Positions 16,298-25,260 of a stretch of DNA of 64,000 nt are shown here, one piece after another (position 1 is the stretch's first letter; each line of letters opens with the position of its first letter). A model generated the notes under the pieces. That model was not told the DNA's origin, did not search any database, and saw only the letters and a program-made list of their open reading frames with translations. Position numbers and translations under genes: made by a program. This DNA comes from CAVVKW01 sp963761705 (GTDB lineage: Bacteria > Verrucomicrobiota > Verrucomicrobiia > Chthoniobacterales > JAATET01), in assembly GCA_963761705.1 (NCBI GenBank), contig CAVXHK010000004.1, positions 62,001 to 126,000 on the forward strand. The letters are read 5' to 3'.

Positions 16298-17865
16298 ATG
16301 ACGAACGTGCTGCTCATCACGTCCGACCAGCAACACTGGTCGACACTCGGCGTGTTGAATCCGCGCAGCCGCACGCCAAACCTCGACCGGCTCGCGGCGA
16401 TGGGGACGAACTTCACGCGCGCCGACTGTCCGAACCCAACCTGCGCGCCGACGCGGGCGTCCATTCTCACGGCTCATTACTCGTCGGAGCACGGGGCCTA
16501 CGCGCTCGGCAAGAGGCTACCGGAGGACGTGCCGACAGTGGGTGACCACCTGCGGGATCTGGGCTATCGAAGCACGCTGGTCGGAAAGGCGCACTTTCAG
16601 CCGCTAGTTTCGACGGCGGATTCGCTCTCGGTGGAGAGCTATCCGACGCTGCGGGACCTGATTTTGGCGTGGGTTCAACAACACGCGAACGCCGTGGTAT
16701 GGCTTCGATCACGTCGAGCTGACCCGGAACCACGCCGACGATGGGCACGTCGGGCAACATCACGCGCTGTGGATGGAGCAGCGCGGCCTGACGAATTGGC
16801 GGGAATATTTTCACCCGCGGAAGGACGGGGTGCGGGAGGTGGCGGGTGAGGGATCGCGGGCTCCGGTGGTTGCGGACGAAGCGGATTACGGCTGGCAGGA
16901 AGGCGGGGCTTGGGATCTGCCGGAGGAATTTCACCGCGCAGCGTGGACGGGGCAGCGCACGATCGCGGCGATCAATGACGCACGGGCGCGTGGCGTGCCG
17001 TTTTTCATTTGGTCGAGCCACCACGACCCGCACCCGCCGTGTAGCGTGCCGGAGCCGTGGGCGAGCCTCTACGATCCGGCGGACATGGATGTCGGGAGGT
17101 TCGTGAAGTGTGAGTTCGACGGAATGCCGCCGCCGCACGGGATGACCCGGCGAGCGGGCGAGGACTTCGAGGAATTCTGCGGGGACGGGATGGGGAGTCA
17201 CGGCTACCACGTTCACAAGGGCAAGACGGAGGCCGAGATGCGACGGGCGCAGGCCACCTGCTACGGGACGATCAGCTTCATGGATCACTGGATCGGACGG
17301 ATACTGGACCGGCTTGAGGCTCTCGGATCGTTGGAGGAAACGTTGATCGTCTTCACTTTGGACCAAGGGCATGTTGTCGGCGAACACGGACTGATCGCGA
17401 GGGGCCGTTTCACTACGAGGACCTGATCCGGGTGCCGTTCGTCGCGGCTTGGAAGGATCGGATTCCGGTGGCTGCGGTGTCGGCGGAGATTCAGCCGCTC
17501 GTGGATCAAGCCCCGACGTTTCTAGGAGCGGCAACGCGCGGAGTGGCGATCGCGATGCAGGAGCGGAATCAAATCGAAGCGTGGTGCGGACGCGGACCAG
17601 CGGCGCGGGATCACGCGATCATCGGAAATCATCACAACGCAAAGACCGTCCATTTGCGGACGTTGGTGACCTAGCGCTACAAGCTCACGGTTTACAGGAG
17701 GCGAGCGTGGGGCGAGCTGTTTATTTACGCGATGACCCGGGGGAACTTCGGAATCGCTTCGATGATCCAGACTTTGCGGACGTGCGGACGGCGATGATGG
17801 AGCGGCTCGTGCAAGCAGATCCGGAGCGGGAGCCGACGCGGATGCATCGGGAGGCGGGAGCTTGA
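16298..17865 (+). pseudogene. Sulfatase gene broken by three frameshifts and one stop codon
   Basis: The first segment (MTNVLLITSDQQHW, SRTPNLDRLAAMGTNF, and the CAPTR formylglycine site at Cys49) is a good type I sulfatase start. At about 16660 the frame changes and FNNTRTPWYGFDHVELTRNHADD follows. At about 17400 it changes again at a G run, giving GPFHYEDLIRVPFVAAW. A TAG at 17672-17674 stands where ERYKLTVY is expected. Near 17725 a missing T moves the frame to LRDDPGELRNRFDDPDF. No signal peptide is seen. The protein would be about 520 residues if repaired. All lesions are single-base, so either recent decay or poor base accuracy explains them. Confidence 0.85.
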
Positions 17866-18008
17866 GGAGAGGCTTCACGGAACCCTCTTCCCTGCATCCG
17901 GGCGAGTATCCGAAGGTGCCGCTCAAGTGGGCTGAGATCGAATGGTGAGCGGGCACGGGCATCAGACAGCCCGGACCGGCCCGACACCCGTGGCTCTGGC
18001 TTCACGGG

Positions 18009-19124
18009 CTAGTTCGCATCGTTCCAACTGCGAATGATCTTCGCACTGGGAAGCGGATGACCTTCGACGGTGATGTTTTTTGGCGGATCTTGATCGTAGG
18101 AATAGAGGATCACGTGCTGCCAAACGGGTTTGGGACGGAGACCGGACGTGTCGAGGGCTTCAAGGAAACCGAGATAGGCATTGAGGCGTTTCTCATCCTG
18201 ATCGACGTCTCCGGGTCGCTTCAATCCGTAGCCCCATTCCGTAATGGAAAAGGGCTTCGCGTTACCGACGACATCGAGGATCGGCTGCATGGTTTCGCGA
18301 ATGAGAAGCTGAGCTTCGCGCCGGGCCTGTTGTTTGGTGGGAGGAATGGTCTTCGGATAGATGTGAACGGCGAGTCCTTGAACGGAATCGAGAGCGGAGT
18401 GACCATCGGGGCCTTTCGTTTTCAGCATCTCAAAATACAATTCTGGCGCGACGATGCTTGCGCCGGTGCGGGTGAGCCATTCGGTTTCCGCCCGGGTCGT
18501 CGCGGCGGGGAGAAGCGCGACGGCGTTCTTCCCGAAGGCCTTGTCGAGGACTCGGCGGGTGATGCCGAGAAGGGCGGCGTAGTTCGTTATGCCTTTTCGC
18601 CACTGCACGTAATTCGGATCGTCGGTCGGAGTATTCCGATCAATTTCGAGACCGGCATCGGCAGCCGGCAGGTCCCCGTTGAACCCGGCCCAGTTCAGTT
18701 CGTTAAAAAGTTGGAGGGTTGTGATTTTGAGATTTCGATTAGTAAAGGGTTTCAGAATGCGGCTGAGTTCTGCTTCGAAAAGCTTCGGATCGATCTCGCT
18801 GAGCCGGGGCATGTCGTAGAGGAGATCGGTGCCTGCTCGAATAGTTCGGTCGGGCGGAAACCAAGCGGGATTCTCGATGGCGAGCATGAGAAACGCTTCG
18901 AGTCCGATCTCGTTGCAATGCGCTACGTGGTCGACCACACGATCGAATGGACGATTGAGCGAGAGACGAACGGAGCGGGCACCGAGTGCCTGAATTTCAT
19001 CGAGAATGGCGAGCTCTCTCGAAGGGTTCTTCAGCCATCCCAGGTTGGTGCGGTGAATGCCAACGGGCTGGGCGAAAAGTGAAGTGGTAAGGAGAGAAGC
19101 TGCCAGAATTGTGAGCTTCGTCAT
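18009..19124 (-). CDS. Exported clan GH-A-like glycoside hydrolase
   Basis: 371 residues with a signal peptide (KLTILAASLLTTSLFA, cleavage near residue 19). The body looks like a (beta/alpha)8 barrel: GIHRTNLGWL start, LGARSVRLSLNRPFDRV, an acid/base candidate in LQLFNELNW (Glu142) and a nucleophile candidate in PFSITEWGYG (Glu296). This Asn-Glu...Glu arrangement is that of clan GH-A families such as GH39 or GH5; the exact family is unclear. It faces away from the LacI regulator gene, with 138 bases between the two, and may be controlled by it. Likely substrate is a side chain or oligosaccharide of the glycan degraded by the nearby enzymes. Confidence 0.75.
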   Translation of the reverse strand: MTKLTILAASLLTTSLFAQPVGIHRTNLGWLKNPSRELAILDEIQALGARSVRLSLNRPFDRVVDHVAHCNEIGLEAFLMLAIENPAWFPPDRTIRAGTDLLYDMPRLSEIDPKLFEAELSRILKPFTNRNLKITTLQLFNELNWAGFNGDLPAADAGLEIDRNTPTDDPNYVQWRKGITNYAALLGITRRVLDKAFGKNAVALLPAATTRAETEWLTRTGASIVAPELYFEMLKTKGPDGHSALDSVQGLAVHIYPKTIPPTKQQARREAQLLIRETMQPILDVVGNAKPFSITEWGYGLKRPGDVDQDEKRLNAYLGFLEALDTSGLRPKPVWQHVILYSYDQDPPKNITVEGHPLPSAKIIRSWNDAN

Positions 19125-19262
19125 TTTTTCGGGGACTTAGGGGTGCGGTGTGTTCGGGGGGATCAATTGGTCAGGAGGAGTCGGCCACGAGGAACTGTCG
19201 AGAGAAATTTACGGAGAAATTCGAGCTATCGACAAAAGTAGACGGTTTCCTAGAATATCTGT

Positions 19263-20294
19263 TTGAAGATTCGATTGAAGGATGTCGCCGAGCGGGCGGG
19301 AGTGGCGGTCAATACGGCCTCGACTATTTTGAACCGTCGACCGAATTCCTGGTCCTCGGCGGCGACCGTGGCGCGTGTTTTCGATGCGGCCAAAGAACTG
19401 GGTTATCGGCCGAATCGCGCTGCGCTGGGTCTTCGGCTAGGGCAGTTCAATTCGTTCGGACTCCTGATTCCAGATCTGCAGAATCAATATTTCACTCTCG
19501 GTGCCGAACTCATGGAGGACCATCTGCGTCGGCACAACGCCGATCTAATTATCGAAAGTTCGCGCAATAGCACGGATCTTGAGGAGTCGATTCTTTCGAC
19601 GTTGTTCGATCGACAGATCGACGGACTGGTGGTCTGCCTGATCGACGTCGAGCGCAACCGGGAGTTGCTGCACCGCTTAGCGAAAAGTCATCCCATCGTC
19701 CTGATGACGGAAAAAATGGACGCCGCTTTCGATCTCGACTTGGTGCTGGCGGATTACACCGAGGGCATGCGGGAGAGCGTGAGAGCACTTTCGGAATATG
19801 GTCATCGGAGGTTTCTCTACGTGCAGGCGACGGTGCCGGGGCAAGCAGCGGGACACAGGCCGGAAGTGTTTTTCCGCAGTTTGACCGAGTTCGGATTGTC
19901 ATCCGACTCCGACTTGTTGATTCAGAGTGGGATCAGTCACGACGAGGTGATAGCGCGGATGGCGAGCGTCTTTGCTGAGGCTAAGGTAAAAAGGCCGACT
20001 GCGATTTTTGCGCACAATGACGTGACGGCCATCAGCATCATGCGAGCGGCTTACCAAGCCGGATTGCGGGTGCCGGAGGACGTGTCGATTGTCGGCGTGG
20101 ATGACAGCCCGATCTGTTCGAAGCTGCCGGTGACGCTGTCGTCGATTCAGGTGCCGATGAACGAGATCACCGAAGAAGTGGTGTCGTTGCTCATTCGCGG
20201 TCGGGATCGGTCGATTGCGCACTCGCCGCGGTCGGTGGTCTTTCAGACCCGGTTCGTGGCGCGGGAGAGTGTCGGACCAGTGCCTGGATCGTAG
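19263..20294 (+). CDS. LacI-family transcriptional regulator
   Basis: 343 residues from a TTG start. The N-terminal helix-turn-helix is RLKDVAERAGVAVNTASTILNRRP, followed by the hinge helix YRPNRAALGLRLG and a periplasmic-binding-like effector domain (GLLIPDLQNQYF, FAHNDVTAISIMRAAY, VSIVGVDDSPICSKLPVTLSSI). Such proteins sense sugars or sugar phosphates. It is divergent from the GH-A gene and convergent with the rhamnosidase operon, so either may be its target. Between it and the GH-A gene (19125-19262) there is a likely promoter region, but I could not define a clean palindrome. Confidence 0.93.
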   Translation: MKIRLKDVAERAGVAVNTASTILNRRPNSWSSAATVARVFDAAKELGYRPNRAALGLRLGQFNSFGLLIPDLQNQYFTLGAELMEDHLRRHNADLIIESSRNSTDLEESILSTLFDRQIDGLVVCLIDVERNRELLHRLAKSHPIVLMTEKMDAAFDLDLVLADYTEGMRESVRALSEYGHRRFLYVQATVPGQAAGHRPEVFFRSLTEFGLSSDSDLLIQSGISHDEVIARMASVFAEAKVKRPTAIFAHNDVTAISIMRAAYQAGLRVPEDVSIVGVDDSPICSKLPVTLSSIQVPMNEITEEVVSLLIRGRDRSIAHSPRSVVFQTRFVARESVGPVPGS

Positions 20295-20322
20295 CAGCCT
20301 CTCCGGTGGAGGGTAGCGGAGG

Positions 20323-22578
20323 TCACCGCCGCGCCGCTGCAAATTTGAACGAATGCACACCGCCTTTCAGGCGGACTGCTGGTTCCACCAAACCTGCAAT
20401 CGACGCGTCGGCGGTGACGCCGGCGGGAAGTTCGATTTCCCAGCGTATCTCGTCGCCGTCTCGTTGCCACTCGCTGCGGATGATGCCGTGCGGGGAGCGG
20501 TGCGTGCAGCGGACGTAGTCAAGCTGGCGGACAAGTTGCGGGCGCATGTTGAGATGCCGGAATCCGGGATGGTCTGGGTCGGGTCGGATGCCGCCGATGC
20601 CTTCGGTGAACCAAGCGGCAAAGGCACCCTGCATGGGATGATTGCGGGAGCGCTCGATCATCTCGGGGTGTTGGGCTAGGTCGAAGAAGGTCTCCCAAAA
20701 GGTCGTGCCGCCCTGCGCGAAGTGATGGCGGAAACTGGGTTGGCCGTCGGATTGGAGAAGGCGCCAACAGACGTCGTCGTAGCCGTGGGATGCGAGGGCG
20801 TCGAAGAGATGGCGGAGGCCGTGGATGCCGGTGTCGAAGCGGTAGTCGTTGGCGCGGACGCGGGCGGCGAGGGCGGCGGCGACTTGGGCGTCTGCGCCGT
20901 CGGGACAGAGGCCGAAGGTGAGCGCCAGGGTGTCTGCCGCCTGGGAACCGAAGGCGTCGTCGGTATGAAACTCGGCGATGAAGCGGGACCGAATGTTTGC
21001 TGCCCGGCGGTTGAGGGCGCTGGCTTCCTTGGCGCGATCGAGCGCGCGCGCGAGTCGCGCGAGGCAGTCGGTTGCCTGGAAATAAAGCGCGGTCGACGTG
21101 AGGGCGACTGGGGTGGCGATGGGCTCGACGCGGCCCGGGGGGCACCAGTCGCCGAATCCTTCGTGGATGATGCCGTCCCTCGCGATCCCGTCGAGATAGC
21201 GGAGGAGGGCGGCAAGTTTGTCGAAGTGTCGGTCGGCGGAGCCGATCTCGCCCTTGTAGAAGTGGAGGTAGTAGGGAATGAGGACGAGGGCGACGGCCCA
21301 GTCGGGGTTCGCCTGGCCGCAGCGGCGTTTGCCGGGGGCGATGTTGGCGGGCACATCGGGGTGGCCGTTTTCCGCGCCGCGTCCGAGTGAGTTGACGATG
21401 TCGTCGACGTATTTCTCGAGGAGAGTGGTGGCGTCCCAGTTCAGCAGGATGAACGGAGCGCAGACGTGCGCGTCGCCGAGCCAACCGCAGCGTTCGCGTC
21501 CGGGGCAATCGGTCGGGAGGCCGTGAAGGTTGGTCCGCTGGGTCCAACGGGCCGTCGAGTGGATGCGCTCGAGCAGGGGGTCCGAGCACTCGAACGAGCC
21601 GGCGACGGACAGATCGGAATGAACGACGATGCCGGTGAGCGCCTCGGCGGGGGCCTCGCCGGGAAACCCGGTGACCTCGACGTAGCGGAAACTGTGGCAG
21701 GTAAATTGGGGTTCCCAGACTTCCTCGCCGCCACCGCGACAGATGTAGCGGTCGGTCTGGATGGTGCGGGTGTGCCAGACGCCGGTCGTGAGGGGGTTGA
21801 TGGTGCCGTCGGGGTCGAGGACCTCGGCGAAGCGCAGGCAAATTTCGGTGCCCGCCGGCGCGGTGACGCGGAGCCGGCACCAGCCGGAGAAATTTTGACC
21901 AAAATCGAAAACGCTTATGCCTGGCAGCGGTCGATTCACGCTGACGGTCGCAATCTCCTCGACCCGGCGGCTGGGAGGGAGGAGTTGGGGGCGCAACTCG
22001 GGAGTCAGTGGGGCGACTTCGGCGGCGGGTTGCCAATCGGTGATTTCCTCGCGGCGGGCGTCGTGGACGTTGCCGCCGTAGACACTATTTTCGAGGAGCG
22101 GGCCGGAGGTCGAGACCTCCCATGACGAGTCGGTGCCAAGGGTCTCAACGTTGCCGTCCGCGTATTCGAGTCGGAGGAGCGCGATCAGTCCCGGATCGCC
22201 GTAGGGTGCGATTTCCCACACGCGGTCCTGCGAAAACCAGCCGTTGCCGAGGAGGGCAGTGAGGGCATTTTCGCCTTCGTCGACCAGAGCGGTCACGTCG
22301 AAGGTCCGGTAGAAGGCGAAGATGTCGTAGTCGGTCTGGACCGGATCGAGGACGGCGTCTTCGACCGGGTGGTCATTGAGAAAAAGCTGACCGTATCCGG
22401 GGGCGGCAAAGTGGAGTCGCGCGGAAATCAGACCGGGCGAGGCGATGAATTTCCGCCGAAGCAGGGGGGCGCTGCCGTCCGGGGTGGGCGCGCCGATCCA
22501 TTGGGCGTCGACCCAATCGGGTTCGTCGGCACCGAGTGGGTTCGAAAGCGATTCGCAGAGGGGCTTGGTGGTGCTCAC
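20323..22578 (-). CDS. Alpha-L-rhamnosidase, GH78
   Basis: 751 residues without a signal peptide, so probably cytoplasmic. The N-terminal beta-sandwich carries WVDAQWIG and LFLNDHPVED, then the GH78 core follows: FDFGQNFSGWCRLRV, the conserved DCPGRERCGWLGDAHV loop with acidic residues of the active site, the (alpha/alpha)6 barrel and the short C-terminal beta domain (RHLNMRPQLV). It releases L-rhamnose from oligosaccharides. The ATG at 22578 overlaps the stop of the SGNH hydrolase gene by four bases; with the transporter further upstream these form one operon. It is shorter than the second GH78 enzyme of this window and not closely similar to it. Confidence 0.92.
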   Translation of the reverse strand: MSTTKPLCESLSNPLGADEPDWVDAQWIGAPTPDGSAPLLRRKFIASPGLISARLHFAAPGYGQLFLNDHPVEDAVLDPVQTDYDIFAFYRTFDVTALVDEGENALTALLGNGWFSQDRVWEIAPYGDPGLIALLRLEYADGNVETLGTDSSWEVSTSGPLLENSVYGGNVHDARREEITDWQPAAEVAPLTPELRPQLLPPSRRVEEIATVSVNRPLPGISVFDFGQNFSGWCRLRVTAPAGTEICLRFAEVLDPDGTINPLTTGVWHTRTIQTDRYICRGGGEEVWEPQFTCHSFRYVEVTGFPGEAPAEALTGIVVHSDLSVAGSFECSDPLLERIHSTARWTQRTNLHGLPTDCPGRERCGWLGDAHVCAPFILLNWDATTLLEKYVDDIVNSLGRGAENGHPDVPANIAPGKRRCGQANPDWAVALVLIPYYLHFYKGEIGSADRHFDKLAALLRYLDGIARDGIIHEGFGDWCPPGRVEPIATPVALTSTALYFQATDCLARLARALDRAKEASALNRRAANIRSRFIAEFHTDDAFGSQAADTLALTFGLCPDGADAQVAAALAARVRANDYRFDTGIHGLRHLFDALASHGYDDVCWRLLQSDGQPSFRHHFAQGGTTFWETFFDLAQHPEMIERSRNHPMQGAFAAWFTEGIGGIRPDPDHPGFRHLNMRPQLVRQLDYVRCTHRSPHGIIRSEWQRDGDEIRWEIELPAGVTADASIAGLVEPAVRLKGGVHSFKFAAARR

Positions 22579-23651
22579 GGGTGATTGGGCTCGAAGAGGG
22601 TCAGAATAAGGTCGCGATAAACGCGCATGAGGTAGTCGTTGGGGTGGTTGAAGACGTTGCCGCTGATGTCGGCGAATTTTTTGCGGGCGACGATTCGCTC
22701 CGAGACGATGCCTATGTCGACGAATGCGGTGTTGGGATGGGAATCCGCGAGTTCGCGGAGTGCGCTGGCGTAGCCTTTCCGGAGCTCGTAATTGGCTTGA
22801 ATCGACTCCGGGTTGGGCAGGAACGAAGCAACCAGAATGATGCTGAGGTCAGGGTTGGGCGCGCGGAGCTTTTTGACGATCAGCTCGACGTTCGACCGGT
22901 AGCGCTCGAGCGGATTATCTTGACTTCCGTCGTTCATCCCGAAAGCGATCACGGCGAGATCGGGCGATTTCGCAGCCAGGGCGTCGCTCTGCCCAGCCCC
23001 CCAACCCGATACGGTGCCGCCCACCGACGGATTCTCGAGGGTGACGTTGGCTTTGGGAAATTGCTCGCCCAACGAGTCGGCGAACTGTTGGGCGTAGCCG
23101 GGGCGCTCGGGGGGCGCGGCGGGGGCGAGGCCCGAAGCTTGCGCTCCGACCGAGATGCTGTCGCCGAGGACGGCGAGCGTGAAGGGACCACCTGCCTGGA
23201 GTTTGGCGATGGCCGCCGGGACATTGCCGCTGGTCGCTCCTTCGAAGATTTGGGTCCAGCGGTATGGGCCTTCAGTGGGCTCGTAGCGAATCTCGACGTC
23301 GTAGCCGAGGTGCTTGGTGTTGCCGCCGGGATTATAGAAGACTCGGCCCTGAGTGTCGGCGAACCGGTAGAGGGGCGGGGCGGGCTTGTCGGAATAGAAC
23401 GGGAGGAGCGGGATGCGGGAGTCTTCAGTTCGGGTGAGCGTGCGACCCGCGAGCGTGAAGTCACGGCCTTCCTCATAGGTCTCGGAATGATCGGCTTTGA
23501 GCACTTCGACCTCGCCGGCGGGCTCGAAGAGCAGATGAACGGTCGGTGGTGTCTGTGCGTCGGTGAAGACGCCGGTTTCCCATTCCAGCTCGGTGGCAGA
23601 GAGCGAGAGGACGCTGGTCAGGAGAAAGAGGATAGAAAGATGGGCGGTCAT
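22575..23651 (-). CDS. Exported SGNH/GDSL-type esterase
   Basis: 358 residues with a signal peptide (about 1-19, ending LSLSA). A beta-sandwich of about 120 residues precedes the SGNH domain. Block I is AVLGDSISVGAQ with the nucleophile Ser, block II has LENPSVGGTVSGWG, block III is VIAFGMNDGS and the His of block V is probably in FNHPNDYLMRVY. Such enzymes remove acetyl or other acyl groups from polysaccharides. Gene order transporter-esterase-rhamnosidase with minimal spacing supports a shared substrate: an acylated rhamnose-containing glycan. Confidence 0.88.
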   Translation of the reverse strand: MTAHLSILFLLTSVLSLSATELEWETGVFTDAQTPPTVHLLFEPAGEVEVLKADHSETYEEGRDFTLAGRTLTRTEDSRIPLLPFYSDKPAPPLYRFADTQGRVFYNPGGNTKHLGYDVEIRYEPTEGPYRWTQIFEGATSGNVPAAIAKLQAGGPFTLAVLGDSISVGAQASGLAPAAPPERPGYAQQFADSLGEQFPKANVTLENPSVGGTVSGWGAGQSDALAAKSPDLAVIAFGMNDGSQDNPLERYRSNVELIVKKLRAPNPDLSIILVASFLPNPESIQANYELRKGYASALRELADSHPNTAFVDIGIVSERIVARKKFADISGNVFNHPNDYLMRVYRDLILTLFEPNHP

Positions 23652-23660
23652 AGGGTTGGT

Positions 23661-25169
23661 CTAAATCGGTTCTGGAATGGTTTCGCCGCGGCGGGCTTCG
23701 AGTTGGCGACGGGTCTCGGCGGATCGCTCGCGTGAGATTGGGTAAAACCAGAAGGCGGCGATCGCGATAATAAATCCGACGACCTGAAATCCGACGACCA
23801 TGTCCTTCATGGCGAGGCCGGTTTCCAGCGAGACGCCCGAAATTTTGGCCTCGGTTGCATCGAAGCCGGAGACTTTGAGCAGGATGCCGCCGATGACGAA
23901 GGTGAGAGCCTGGGAAGCCTTGAGCGCGAAGCTGATGGCGGCGCTGAACATGCCTTCGCGGCGACGACCGGTGACGAGTTCATCCTCGTCGCAGATGTCG
24001 GCGACCATCGAGCTGACCATGAGCCAGCACCCCTGCATCCCGAGGGAGGAGATGATCGTGGGTAGGAAAATCATCATCGGCCAGCGCGGATCGAGCGCCC
24101 AGTAGGAGGAGGCCGCTCCGACGAGGCCGAGGCTGAGGCCGATGATCATGGCTTTGCGCTTGGTCGTGTGGGCGGAGACGGCGATGACCAGGAACATGCT
24201 GACGTAGGAAATAACGGCCCCGAGCGTGCCGGCCTGGCCGGTGAGGTTGCCGGTGGCGAGTTCGTTGCCGCCGAACACGTAGTAGAGGAAGACGAAGGGC
24301 AGCAGGCTGGCGGCGCTGAAGATGGCGACGATGACGACGACGTAGGCGACGAGCAGGATGGCGAAGGCGCGGTTGGCGAGCGTGCAACGAAGGGCCTCGA
24401 ACAGGCGGATGGGGGGCTGCGTCTGCGCGTCCGGTCGCTCGGGGCAGGCGACGACCGGGGCGAGGCCGGTCACGAGGACAATGAGAGCGACCGCGATGCT
24501 GACCCATACCGCGCCCTCGAATGCGTCGGCAAACTCGAGCGTGAAGGGGCCGAAGTCGCCGCCGAGGCAGAATCGGTAGAGCCACGGAATGGTCATGCTG
24601 CCGAAGAGGCCGATATACATTTGCCAGGCCAGCACGCGGGTGCGCTCGTCGTAGTCGGGCGTGAGTTCGTAGCCCATGGCAGTCCACGGGATCATGAAAA
24701 GGGTATAGGCCAGCGAGTAGAGGCAGCCGAGTGCGGCCAGATACCAGAAGGGGCCGTTGGCATACCACGGAGCGTGGATGGTGTCGGGGAACGGCGGCGT
24801 CCAGAAGAACGGCATCATGATCGCGCAACCGATGACGCCCGGGATGATGAATGGCTTCCGGCGGCCCCAGCGGCTTTTGAAATTGTCCGAGAGGTTGCCG
24901 ATGATGGGGTCGGTGATCGCGTCGAAGAGGCGCGGGATGAGCAGCGCCATCCCGGCGAGGATGGGATCCATCCCGAGGTAGTTGGAATACAGCAGCAGCC
25001 CCAGCGAGTTGAGCAGATTGTAAATGTAGTTCGACGCGAGGCCGCCCATACCCCAGGCGACGCGAGTGGGGAGGGGGACGCAGGGTTGGGGAGTGGTCGT
25101 GGTGACGGAGGGAATCTCGGCGGCGGGGGGCACGCGGGGAGCGTGGCAGGGATGGATCAAGGAAACCAT
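23661..25169 (-). CDS. GPH-family (MelB-like) sugar:cation symporter
   Basis: 502 residues, about twelve hydrophobic segments. Diagnostic is FDAITDPIIGNLSDNFKSRWGRRKPFIIPG, the loop 2-3 signature of glycoside-pentoside-hexuronide transporters, and LTPDYDERTRVLAWQMYIG in the central part. It would import mono- or oligosaccharides with Na+ or H+. The N-terminal 35 residues before PTRVAWGMGGLASNY are not typical and the true start may be later. First gene of the minus-strand operon; its paralogue lies at 44.0 kb. No SusC/SusD-like genes were seen, so these carriers are the visible inner-membrane import routes. Confidence 0.92.
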   Translation of the reverse strand: MVSLIHPCHAPRVPPAAEIPSVTTTTPQPCVPLPTRVAWGMGGLASNYIYNLLNSLGLLLYSNYLGMDPILAGMALLIPRLFDAITDPIIGNLSDNFKSRWGRRKPFIIPGVIGCAIMMPFFWTPPFPDTIHAPWYANGPFWYLAALGCLYSLAYTLFMIPWTAMGYELTPDYDERTRVLAWQMYIGLFGSMTIPWLYRFCLGGDFGPFTLEFADAFEGAVWVSIAVALIVLVTGLAPVVACPERPDAQTQPPIRLFEALRCTLANRAFAILLVAYVVVIVAIFSAASLLPFVFLYYVFGGNELATGNLTGQAGTLGAVISYVSMFLVIAVSAHTTKRKAMIIGLSLGLVGAASSYWALDPRWPMMIFLPTIISSLGMQGCWLMVSSMVADICDEDELVTGRRREGMFSAAISFALKASQALTFVIGGILLKVSGFDATEAKISGVSLETGLAMKDMVVGFQVVGFIIAIAAFWFYPISRERSAETRRQLEARRGETIPEPI

Positions 25170-25260
25170 TCCTATTTTGGCGAGTCCTCACGTCTGGTTC
25201 GTTCACGAGCCCGCTAGATTTGCTTGCCCGAGCGGGAGAAGATCGGTTGGATAAGAAACG

